Shown here in pieces: positions 1 through 7,466 of a DNA stretch of 23,804 nucleotides. The DNA is from a virus. The notes under the pieces were generated by a model, which saw only the letters and a program-made list of their open reading frames with translations, did no database searches and had not been told where the DNA came from. The position numbers and the translations under genes are program-made. The DNA lies in the IMG/VR virus record IMGVR_UViG_3300036770_002204, positions 1-23,804 of that record, one strand, 5' to 3'. Position 1 is the stretch's first letter, and every line of letters starts with the position of its first letter.

Positions 1-2568
1 AGTAAGACCAATGTCAATAACTTGATCAATGGTAATGTCAGTGCTAACCTAGACACTGTTGGTAATTTGGCTGTTCCTGGATCCATTATTCCCAAGACTG
101 CTGGAGTATCAGCATTGGGCAGTGCCAGCCGTAGATGGGCAGGTATTTACTTAGATACCACAGCATTCTTTAATGATGTTCGTGTCACTGTTAACACCGG
201 TGGTGTACGAGTGACATCGGTCAGTAATGTCAGTCTGCCTTACTTTGGTAATGTGGTCTACACAGATGGTAGTGTACAAACCACAGCGTTTTTAACATCG
301 TTTATTACCAATGAAGCCAACTTGCGTATCAATGCAGTAGCAAATCTACAAAGTCAAATTGATTTTATTAAAAACAATACTGATCCTGCTGCCATTGATA
401 GTTTAACTGAGCTATTGGCTAACTTCAATAGTGTGTCAACCACAATCAGTACTGTGGCAAACACACTGATCCAAACAGAAACCACTAGAGCCAGTGCAGC
501 GGAAACTGCGCTACAAGCCAACATCACTGCTGAGACTGCTCGTGCTGTGGCAGCTGAACTGTCATTACAGGCCAACATTTTAGCAGAATCACAGACTCGT
601 GCTAATTCGGTGGCTAATCTACAAGGTCAGATCAACAGCATTTTGAACAATGTTGACGCATCAGCACTAGACAGTTTGAGTGAAGTAGTTGCTTTTGTGA
701 CATCAGCTAACATTGCTAGCTTTAACACGTTGGCCAATGGTATCAACACCGAAGCCAATTTGCGTTTAGCTGCTGATCAAGCACTACAAGCCAACATCAC
801 TGCTGAATCCGAAACCAGAGCCAATGCGGTCACTGCTATCAATGCTAACATTACTACATTATTCAACAGCATAGCCACTAATACCACTGCCAACTTGGTA
901 AATGGTAGTTTTGTTGCTTCATTAAACAGCACAGGTAATCTAGTTGTACCAGGGCATGTGATTCCTAGCACAACACTAGCACAAGATTTAGGTACACCAA
1001 CTCAGCAATGGCGTAGTTTATATGTCAGTGCCAACACCATTTACCTGGGCAATACCGGGTTTAGTGTAAGCCAGACTGGTACAATCAGTGTGGTTGGTGG
1101 TATCGAATACGGTGAAAACACTGGTGTACCTGCAACCTGCGACTGGACCGGGAATGTAGTGACCTTGGCTAACTTTGCTGCCAATGCCAACGGTGCTGCA
1201 CTAAAGGATATACTAAGCAAATTAACTGGTGATGAGCAGTTGATTATAACTGCACCGTTTAATCGAACATTAACCATAACCAGTAAACCAGTATACCAGA
1301 ATGCACCATATGCTGATTCATATGTGTTTACGGTAAATGAATCAAGACCCAATGGTGCAGTGACATATCAAGGCACAGGGTATACATATCAGTTCTTCTT
1401 CCTGTTCAAGATAGCTATACAGCCTAAGGCCAATGTCAGTTATATCACTAACTTTGGAAAAACACTAAGTGTCACTGATACTGGTAATGTAGTTGTGCCC
1501 ACTGGTGGTGGTATTTTATACACCGATGGTACTTTACAGACCACTGCCTTTACTTTGAGTTATATCAACACATTGAACAGCAATATTGCCAATGTTCAAA
1601 CACAGTTGACCGCAGTAAATACAGCCTTACAGGGTGTTGATACTGGATTACTGGCCAATGTATCCACATTGTTTAGTAATGCTGCAAGCCAACAGACCAG
1701 TATTGATTCCTTGTTGGCCAATGCAATAACTCAACAAAGCACAATTGATACGCTGTTGGCTAATGCTGTAAGCCAACAAACTTCAGTTGACAGCTTGTTA
1801 GCCAATGCAATAACTCAACAAACCACAATTGACACACTATTAGCCAATGCAATAACTCAGCAAACCAGTGTAGATAGTTTGATTGCCAATGCTGCTAGCC
1901 AACATGACAACATAACCAGTTTGCTGGCTAATACAGTAAGTCAACAAACCACTATTGATAGTTTGAGTGCCAATGCTATTGCTCAACAAACCACGATTGA
2001 TAGTTTGAGTGCCAATGTTGTAAGCCACCAAACCACTATTGATAGTTTGAGTGCCAATGCAATCGCTCAACAAACCACAATTGACAGTTTAAGTGCCAAT
2101 GCTATTGCTCAACAAACCACGATTGATAGTTTGAGTGCTAACACTGTCTCGCAACAAACCACTATTGATAGTTTGAGTGCCAATGCTATTGCTCAACAAA
2201 CCACAATTAACAGTTTGAGTGCCAATGTTGCGGCCAATCAAGTCACACTAACCACGCTGACTTCATACTACGAATCAAGTTTTGAAATTAAGACAGCTAA
2301 TTTTGAAGCCTTGGCAAATCGTAGATATGGAGTCAGTACCGCGTCTGGGGCAGTTACTGCCAACTTACCAGCCGCACCAACAGCTGGAGCAGCAATATTT
2401 TTTGCTGATGCTGGTGGACAGTATGCTGTAAATCCATTTACTATATCTGGAAATGGAGCCACTATCACTGATAGCACCAATTCAGCAGCTAGCACATTGG
2501 TAATCAATACCAATGGTGATAGTGTTGGATTATTTTATACAGGAAGTACCTGGAGACTATACGAATGA
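1..2568 (+). CDS. Tail fibre protein with coiled-coil repeats (5' end outside window)
   Basis: The reading frame is open from base 1, so the gene starts upstream; about 855 residues are visible. It is a modular, Asn/Thr/Ala-rich fibre. The module G-N-L-x-V-P-G ... LG ... W ... LY occurs twice (about 60-200 and 930-1060) and the Y-T-D-G-x-x-Q-T-T-A-F motif occurs twice (about 260-290 and 1520-1550), a pattern common in fibres of aquatic T4-like phages. Stretches of ANITAE-type repeats (about 480-850) and thirteen 14-residue repeats (1681-2226) look like trimeric coiled coil. The last ~85 residues form a globular tip-like domain ending in W-R-L-Y-E. The likely role is host receptor binding at the virion surface. 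It overlaps the next gene by 4 bases (ATGA), so translation is probably coupled. Family placement is by pattern; exact fibre identity (proximal or distal) is unknown. Confidence 0.85.
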   Translation, partial: SKTNVNNLINGNVSANLDTVGNLAVPGSIIPKTAGVSALGSASRRWAGIYLDTTAFFNDVRVTVNTGGVRVTSVSNVSLPYFGNVVYTDGSVQTTAFLTSFITNEANLRINAVANLQSQIDFIKNNTDPAAIDSLTELLANFNSVSTTISTVANTLIQTETTRASAAETALQANITAETARAVAAELSLQANILAESQTRANSVANLQGQINSILNNVDASALDSLSEVVAFVTSANIASFNTLANGINTEANLRLAADQALQANITAESETRANAVTAINANITTLFNSIATNTTANLVNGSFVASLNSTGNLVVPGHVIPSTTLAQDLGTPTQQWRSLYVSANTIYLGNTGFSVSQTGTISVVGGIEYGENTGVPATCDWTGNVVTLANFAANANGAALKDILSKLTGDEQLIITAPFNRTLTITSKPVYQNAPYADSYVFTVNESRPNGAVTYQGTGYTYQFFFLFKIAIQPKANVSYITNFGKTLSVTDTGNVVVPTGGGILYTDGTLQTTAFTLSYINTLNSNIANVQTQLTAVNTALQGVDTGLLANVSTLFSNAASQQTSIDSLLANAITQQSTIDTLLANAVSQQTSVDSLLANAITQQTTIDTLLANAITQQTSVDSLIANAASQHDNITSLLANTVSQQTTIDSLSANAIAQQTTIDSLSANVVSHQTTIDSLSANAIAQQTTIDSLSANAIAQQTTIDSLSANTVSQQTTIDSLSANAIAQQTTINSLSANVAANQVTLTTLTSYYESSFEIKTANFEALANRRYGVSTASGAVTANLPAAPTAGAAIFFADAGGQYAVNPFTISGNGATITDSTNSAASTLVINTNGDSVGLFYTGSTWRLYE
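1681..2226 (+). repeat. Thirteen tandem 42-bp repeats inside the fibre gene
   Basis: The unit encodes 14 residues of the form A-I-x-Q-Q-T-T-I-D-S-L-S-A-N. Thirteen in-frame copies are contiguous, with a degenerate fourteenth after them. The 14-residue period is two heptads with I/V and L at hydrophobic spacing, which fits a trimeric coiled-coil shaft. Copies 1-6 end mostly in LLAN and copies 7-13 in LSAN, so the later copies look like a more recent expansion. Repeats 8, 10 and 11 encode identical peptides. Confidence 0.93.
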
Positions 2569-3242
2569 GCGTGATCGATAATCCGGGGTCAGTGGCCCCG
2601 CCTGCCCCTGATCTTGAACCTACACTGATACTGTCGGAATTTAAAAATCGGCATCGTATTAAAGGCAATGGCCCTGCCAGTGCTGGTGCCACTGGTGCTA
2701 CTGGTGTAGCGGGAACAGGTATTGTTAATACCACAGTGGAACATACCATAATACTAGGTTCCACACACAATCAACCAGTGACCGGCACACGGACCATACA
2801 AAGGCTGGAATGTCAGCGTGTGGGAGATAAAGCCAGGATTACTTACAAATTGGGTTATGCTGGTGGTCAAGCTGGTACTGGTGGATATCTTTTAACCTTG
2901 CCCACTGGCTTAGCGTTCAATACTGATTATCATCCTTTGCATACTGGTGACCTATGGGTCGGTGACGTACAAAATATGGCCAAGTACTTTATTCCTGCTG
3001 TTGGTGGAATAGCCATGCCCGGTCATTGGTCTAACCAGATCATGGTTGTTCCCTACGATGCTACCAGATTTAGGTTAGCATTAACCAACAACAACAGTCA
3101 AACTACCTATCAGGTTTGGCACAATGGTTGGTATGCTGCTAGTTCGAACACCAGTCTAAACATTCAATTTGAAATTTGGCCCGCAACTGCTCCAGCAGCA
3201 GCACCTCCGAGAATGTTAGGTGCTATGAGACCCCCCGGTTAA
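2565..3242 (+). CDS. Small virion/tail-fibre protein with short collagen-like segment
   Basis: 225 residues. The Pro-rich N-terminus (PAPDLEPT) is followed by a Gly-x-y run (about residues 36-52: GPAS, GATGATG), typical of short collagen-like stalks in phage fibres. The remainder is a Gly/Trp/Tyr-rich, beta-strand-like domain with W-H-N-G-W near the C-terminus, ending in a Pro/Ala tail. The start ATG overlaps the stop of the upstream fibre gene (ATGA), so the two are probably co-translated; it may be a fibre tip, adhesin or fibre-attachment protein. No enzyme motif is seen. Virion role is inferred from context and collagen-like sequence. Confidence 0.65.
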   Translation: MSVIDNPGSVAPPAPDLEPTLILSEFKNRHRIKGNGPASAGATGATGVAGTGIVNTTVEHTIILGSTHNQPVTGTRTIQRLECQRVGDKARITYKLGYAGGQAGTGGYLLTLPTGLAFNTDYHPLHTGDLWVGDVQNMAKYFIPAVGGIAMPGHWSNQIMVVPYDATRFRLALTNNNSQTTYQVWHNGWYAASSNTSLNIQFEIWPATAPAAAPPRMLGAMRPPG

Positions 3243-3251
3243 TCTAAAATC

Positions 3252-3280
3252 TTGCATTCTTAACAGTATTCATATATACT
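3252..3280 (+). promoter_or_regulatory. Sigma70-type promoter upstream of primase gene
   Basis: -35 TTGCAT (3252-3257), 17-base spacer, -10 TATACT (3275-3280). The expected start of transcription, about 7 bases after the -10, falls at or next to the ATG at 3288. No Shine-Dalgarno sequence precedes that ATG. Confidence 0.7.
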
Positions 3281-3290
3281 GTTAAGAATG
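3255..3290. promoter_or_regulatory. Perfect 15-bp inverted repeat covering promoter and start codon
   Basis: Left arm CATTCTTAACAGTAT (3255-3269), 6-base centre, right arm ATACTGTTAAGAATG (3276-3290). The right arm contains most of the -10 box and ends with the primase ATG; the left arm contains part of the -35. It could be an operator for a dimeric repressor. No T-tract follows, so it is not a standard terminator. Confidence 0.8.
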
Positions 3291-4265
3291 TTCTCCTCGG
3301 TTTCTGATACTCTGACTCAATTACTGCCTGCACGACGTAGGCGTAGTGCTAGCGGCTGGATTAGTTTTAATGCTGTATGTTGCCAACATCGTGGCGAACG
3401 AGCCGACACAAGAGGTCGTGGTGGTGTTATAAGCACCAGTGACGGTGCTATCACCTATCATTGTTTTAATTGCAATTTTAAAACTGGCTATAGACCTGGG
3501 AATTATCTAGGTTATCGTTTTCGAAGATTACTGATTTGGTTAGGTGCAGATGAAGCCACCGTAAATAGATTAGTAATCGAAGCAGTACGTATCAGAGACT
3601 ACACCGGCGAATCTGACAAAACAGTAGATCAAGAGCCCATTGATTTTAAACCCAGGGCCTTGCCCGACGATGTAGAATTAGTCGACAGCGATCCTCGTGC
3701 TTTAGAGTATTGTCAACAGCGACACATCAATCTGGATCGTTATCCACTGTTGGTCAGTAAAAAAACAGACTATAATTTAAATAGACGTGTGATCATACCA
3801 TTTACTTGGAACAACCAGTTGATAGGTTATAGTGCTCGGGCATGGGATCCAATGATCAAACCGCGCTATCACAGTCAGTACGAACCAAATTATGTTTTTA
3901 ATTTGGATCAACAACCCGGATCAGCTGAATTTGTGATTGTCTGTGAAGGTCCATTTGATGCAATGAGCATAGATGGTTGTGCTATACTCAGCAATGAGTG
4001 CAGTGAACGTCAAGCAGATATCATTGATACCTTAAACAGAGAAGTAATTTTAGTTCCAGATGCAGATCGCGCCGGGCAACAATTGGTAGACTCTGCTATT
4101 AAATTTGGTTGGTCGGTGAGTTTTCCAATTTGGCATGAAACCTGTAAAGACATCAATGATGCTGTGGTAAAGTATGGTCAATTGTTTGTATTGAAAACCA
4201 TTTTAGCAGCTAAAGAAACCAGTAAACTAAAGATCGAACTTAAACGTAGGTGGTTATATAACTAG
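3288..4265 (+). CDS. 61: DNA primase, T4 gp61-like
   Basis: 325 residues, close to the size of T4 gp61. It would make short RNA primers for lagging-strand synthesis together with the helicase encoded next door. An N-terminal zinc site is visible as C31-x2-H34 and C59-x2-C62. A TOPRIM-type catalytic core follows: VCEGPFDA with E219 and VPDADRAG with D257 and D259, which would bind metal. The gene stops one base before the helicase ATG, matching the primosome pairing in T4-like phages. The start at 3288 is chosen because the promoter -10 ends 7 bases upstream and no upstream in-frame start lies outside the promoter; no Shine-Dalgarno is present, suggesting leaderless translation. Confidence 0.88.
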   Translation: MFSSVSDTLTQLLPARRRRSASGWISFNAVCCQHRGERADTRGRGGVISTSDGAITYHCFNCNFKTGYRPGNYLGYRFRRLLIWLGADEATVNRLVIEAVRIRDYTGESDKTVDQEPIDFKPRALPDDVELVDSDPRALEYCQQRHINLDRYPLLVSKKTDYNLNRRVIIPFTWNNQLIGYSARAWDPMIKPRYHSQYEPNYVFNLDQQPGSAEFVIVCEGPFDAMSIDGCAILSNECSERQADIIDTLNREVILVPDADRAGQQLVDSAIKFGWSVSFPIWHETCKDINDAVVKYGQLFVLKTILAAKETSKLKIELKRRWLYN

Positions 4266-4266
4266 T

Positions 4267-5658
4267 ATGGACAAAGATTACCCAGTAGATCTTCAAAGAT
4301 TGTTTTTAGAAATCATGCTTAGTGATGCACAAAACTATGTGCGAGTTCAAAACATCTATAATCCCGAAAACTTTGATCGCAGTCTGAGAGATGCGGCTAA
4401 ATTTCTGAGCACCCACAGTCAAAAATACACAGTACTGCCCACATTTGAACAAGTACAAGCAGTCACAGGAGTTGCTCTTAAAACAGTTGAGATAGAGACT
4501 GCACACCAAGATTGGTTTTTGGTTGAGTTCGAAGGATTCACACGCAGGCAAGAACTAGAACGTGCTATCTTAAAAAGTGCAGATTTGATCGCCAAAGGTG
4601 ATTATAACCCAGTAGAAAAACTAGTTAAAGATGCTGTACAAATCAGCTTGACCAAAGACCTGGGCACCGACTATTGGGCTGACCCAATGGACCGTATTAA
4701 TCGCTATTTCAACTCTGGTGGACAAGTCAGTACCGGATGGCCACAGATGGACAAGATCATGTATGGTGGTTTCAGCAGAGGTGAGCTCAATATCTTTGCT
4801 GGTGGCTCTGGCTCAGGTAAGAGTTTGGTTATGATGAACATAGCATTAAATTGGCTACAGCAAGGACTTCATGGGGTATACATAACCCTTGAGCTCAGCG
4901 AAGAATTGTGTAGTTTACGAACTGATGCCATGTTAAATGACATGAGCACCAAGGAAATACGCAAAAACATTGACGAAACTGCGCTAAAGGTTCGTGTGGC
5001 CAGTAAGCGAGCTGGTAGTTATCGTATCAAGTATATGCCAGCACAAAGCACTGTCAACGACATACGCAGTTTTTTAAAGGAATATCAAATCCAAAGCGGC
5101 AATCGTGTTGACTTTATGATGATTGACTACTTGGATTTATTGATGCCCGTCAGTGCCAAAGTATCGCCCAATGACTTGTTTGTCAAAGACAAGTATGTGT
5201 CAGAAGAGCTGCGTAATCTCAGTAAAGAACTCGGTGTGTTGATGATCACAGCATCGCAGTTAAATAGGTCGGCAGTAGAAGAAGTAGAGTTTGATCATAG
5301 CCATATCTCGGGTGGTATCAGTAAAATTAACACAGCAGATAATGTGTTTGGTATTTTTACCAGTCGCAACATGCGTGAGCGTGGCAAATATCAAATACAG
5401 TGTATGAAATCTCGTAGCAGTACCGGTGTGGGCATGAAGATAGATCTTGACTACAACATGGAAACCATGCGTATTACAGATCCTGGTATCGATGACCAAC
5501 CAAGAAAATCATCAAGTTCCATTTATGAACAAATCAAAACCAAAAGCGAAGTTGTTAGTCGCAACGATCCCGAACCTGAATCAGCAAAAATCAATGTCAC
5601 ATCTAGTAGTTCACAGGTCAAAAGCATGTTGGCCGGACTCAAACGTGACAAAGTTTAA
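4267..5658 (+). CDS. 41: Replicative DNA helicase, DnaB family, T4 gp41-like
   Basis: 463 residues, the expected length for gp41. It is a hexameric 5'-3' helicase that unwinds the fork and works with the upstream primase. The RecA-type motor is clear: Walker A GGSGSGKS (about 179-186), an acidic Walker B region in VDFMMIDYLDLL (about 281-292), and the ITASQLNR sensor motif (about 327-334). Residues 1-140 form the helical N-terminal domain typical of phage DnaB-like helicases. The C-terminal ~60 residues are Ser- and Lys-rich and probably flexible. The ATG lies one base after the primase stop, so expression is likely coupled to it. Confidence 0.92.
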   Translation: MDKDYPVDLQRLFLEIMLSDAQNYVRVQNIYNPENFDRSLRDAAKFLSTHSQKYTVLPTFEQVQAVTGVALKTVEIETAHQDWFLVEFEGFTRRQELERAILKSADLIAKGDYNPVEKLVKDAVQISLTKDLGTDYWADPMDRINRYFNSGGQVSTGWPQMDKIMYGGFSRGELNIFAGGSGSGKSLVMMNIALNWLQQGLHGVYITLELSEELCSLRTDAMLNDMSTKEIRKNIDETALKVRVASKRAGSYRIKYMPAQSTVNDIRSFLKEYQIQSGNRVDFMMIDYLDLLMPVSAKVSPNDLFVKDKYVSEELRNLSKELGVLMITASQLNRSAVEEVEFDHSHISGGISKINTADNVFGIFTSRNMRERGKYQIQCMKSRSSTGVGMKIDLDYNMETMRITDPGIDDQPRKSSSSIYEQIKTKSEVVSRNDPEPESAKINVTSSSSQVKSMLAGLKRDKV

Positions 5659-5666
5659 AAAATGCA

Positions 5667-5674
5667 CATAAATA
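5667..5674 (+). promoter_or_regulatory. T4-late-type promoter box CATAAATA
   Basis: CATAAATA differs from the T4 late consensus TATAAATA at one base. It lies 20 bases before a TTG start that has a strong GGGAGG ribosome site, and so could drive the 5694-8542 cluster. Confidence 0.6.
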
Positions 5675-5693
5675 TAGCATCGGGAGGCAGATT

Positions 5694-5942
5694 TTGCAAA
5701 AACGTACAAGAAGTTTATTGGCAGAATTAGACAGCTTAGGTCTACGTAAAGATAGAGAAAGTTTTGTTGAAACTCGTGCTGCCAATGTTATTCAAGGCGC
5801 TATAAATCTGTTGCACTTTATCAAAGAAAACTATGATAAAGATACTGCCAGTGAATTAGAGCGACGTTTACTCAACAGCATACGCAGCGGCGATACTTCC
5901 AAGTTTACTCGTGGAATAAGAAAGATTAAAGATGAAAGCTAA
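5694..5942 (+). CDS. Small helical phage protein, function unknown
   Basis: 82 residues, highly charged and predicted mostly helical. The TTG start is supported by GGGAGG at 5682-5687, with 6 bases between it and the start codon; no ATG is available in frame nearby. The middle (NVIQGAINLLHFIKENY) reads as an amphipathic helix and the C-terminus is Lys/Arg-rich. No signal peptide, membrane segment or catalytic motif is seen. It overlaps the next gene by 11 bases and is the first gene after a late-type box, which points to late expression with the head-associated cluster. Function is not recognised. Confidence 0.7.
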   Translation: MQKRTRSLLAELDSLGLRKDRESFVETRAANVIQGAINLLHFIKENYDKDTASELERRLLNSIRSGDTSKFTRGIRKIKDES

Positions 5943-6684
5943 TGAGATAATTCAGGAATCCCTAGTCGACGAAGGTCCATTGGATTATATGCGTCAAGGC
6001 TGGCGTCGACTCAAACATGCTTATCGTGGCGCACGAAATCAAGTCTATGGCAGTCAAATTTTTGATAGGCTACGTGACGAATGGAGAGAATATGCTGCCC
6101 AAGTTGATGATGAGATAGCCCCGGGCCAACGTATCAATTGGAGTATAATTTTACAGAAATGGGCCGACAGTCAATTCAGTAGTGTTGAAAGCAGAATACC
6201 TGTACCTAAGCTGTCTGGTCCTGGGCTAGGTATACTCAACGTAAACACCAACGCCATCATTGATAGGTATATTTGGAATCGCACATTTGAATACATTAAC
6301 AACCAACAACAACCAGCCAAAGCCACAGTGCCACCAGAAGCACCGGCACCCGAGCGCCCAGCGGCCAAGACTGCGGCTGCACCAGCCGAGCCTGACATTG
6401 TGCCACAAGACAGTGCTGGACCTAGTAGGATGGTCAGTGTGCATCCATACATGGGCGGGTCGTATGCCTACAACGTAATCAACAACCAATGGATCAATAA
6501 TCGTACCAACAAGGTAATCACTGATCCTTACATGATTAAACAGTTAAACATATCCTATAACAAAGCCAATCAGCGTCAAACACCCTATAACATGACGCCA
6601 GCAGATAAGTTTGCTCGCAATCGTGACCTACTTCAACGTCAAGCAGCTCAACGTGCTCGCAGTGAATTAGGAGTCACACAATGA
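5932..6684 (+). CDS. Conserved phage protein with capsid-targeting-like N-terminus
   Basis: 250 residues. The start, M-K-A-N-E-I-I-Q-E-S, contains I-x-E near residue 9, the form of site cut by the T4 prohead protease gp21. Residues 15-120 are Arg/Trp/Tyr-rich and helical (W-R-R-L-K-H-A-Y-R). Residues about 125-165 are a Pro/Ala linker, and a Tyr/Asn-rich C-terminal domain follows (YNVINNQWINN). No enzyme motif is visible. It overlaps the previous gene by 11 bases and the next by 4 (ATGA). A head-internal protein is a reasonable inference from the N-terminus and neighbours, but is not shown. Confidence 0.65.
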   Translation: MKANEIIQESLVDEGPLDYMRQGWRRLKHAYRGARNQVYGSQIFDRLRDEWREYAAQVDDEIAPGQRINWSIILQKWADSQFSSVESRIPVPKLSGPGLGILNVNTNAIIDRYIWNRTFEYINNQQQPAKATVPPEAPAPERPAAKTAAAPAEPDIVPQDSAGPSRMVSVHPYMGGSYAYNVINNQWINNRTNKVITDPYMIKQLNISYNKANQRQTPYNMTPADKFARNRDLLQRQAAQRARSELGVTQ

Positions 6685-7466
6685 ATATCATTCGTGAAGG
6701 CGGCAATGCTATCGCTGACAGCAATCCTGTGTTGAAAGCTGATATAAAAGGTGTGGTCAAGCAGGCCAAAGCCTATTTGCCTAAACCAGTGGCTCGTGGT
6801 CTACAAATAGATATTGGCAGTGCTGGATACAAAGTACAGTCGGGAGACATTGACTTGTTTGTTGAAGCACAGGACGTGGTTGATTTTTTCCAAACTGCAC
6901 AGGCTAAAGATCCAGTCAAAGACGCCAAGCAACTATTAAAAAAGCACTTTGAGCAGCAAGGTTTACCGAGCGTGGTCAGTGGACGTAATGTACACATAGG
7001 TGTACCTTATACCACTGCTGATGGAAAACCAGGTCTGGCTCAAGTTGATGTCATGGTCATACATGATGCTGCTGTAGTAGCACCTTGGCATCAACATGGT
7101 CCTCGTGGTGCCTATGATGACCCTGACTTCAAAGGCAGTGAATTGTTTATCTTGCTAAACAGTTTGGCCAAATTTAAAAATTTAAAGTTTGATGCGTTTG
7201 GTGCAAACTTAATGAATCGTGATACCAATCAAGTAGTGGGTCGTACCAGAAAACAGGTTGCTAAAATATTATTAAATCCACAGGCCAAGGAAAAAGATCT
7301 TGACAGTGTAAAGAGTATTATGGCAGCACTGGCCAATGACCCTGACCGCGAAGGCAAGCTGGCACAGGCCAGGCAGGATGCTGCTCGTGGTACATTACGA
7401 TTACCTGAAACCGCTTACGTAGGTACGCCGGCTTGGTTCAGGTCTGTAGCAGGACGATTACAATGA
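6681..7466 (+). CDS. Pol-beta-superfamily nucleotidyltransferase-like protein
   Basis: 261 residues. The fold signature is G-S at 46-47 followed by D-I-D at 56-58 (S-G-D-I-D-L-F), with a third candidate acidic residue at D123 in Q-V-D-V-M. Together these match the GS ... DxD ... D metal-binding pattern of pol-beta-type nucleotidyltransferases, which transfer NMP to nucleic acid, protein or small molecules. The substrate cannot be read from sequence. The first residues, M-N-I-I-R-E-G, include I-x-E followed by Gly, similar to a prohead-protease site. Its stop overlaps the ATG of the ligase-fold gene (ATGA), so the two proteins are probably made together. Confidence 0.7.
   Translation: MNIIREGGNAIADSNPVLKADIKGVVKQAKAYLPKPVARGLQIDIGSAGYKVQSGDIDLFVEAQDVVDFFQTAQAKDPVKDAKQLLKKHFEQQGLPSVVSGRNVHIGVPYTTADGKPGLAQVDVMVIHDAAVVAPWHQHGPRGAYDDPDFKGSELFILLNSLAKFKNLKFDAFGANLMNRDTNQVVGRTRKQVAKILLNPQAKEKDLDSVKSIMAALANDPDREGKLAQARQDAARGTLRLPETAYVGTPAWFRSVAGRLQ

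Noticed and set aside
1681-2226. CRISPR-like array
   Set aside because: The 42-base units are contiguous without unique spacers and all stay in the fibre reading frame.
354-2513. Minus-strand open frames opposite the fibre gene
   Set aside because: They mirror the repetitive Ala/Thr coding strand, have no ribosome sites, and every supported gene is on the + strand.
3255-3290. Rho-independent terminator
   Set aside because: The hairpin is AT-rich, lacks a following T-tract and contains a promoter and start codon.
5447-5671. Second + strand open frame over the 3' end of the helicase gene
   Set aside because: It lies in another frame of the helicase C-terminus, has no ribosome site and no recognisable protein features.
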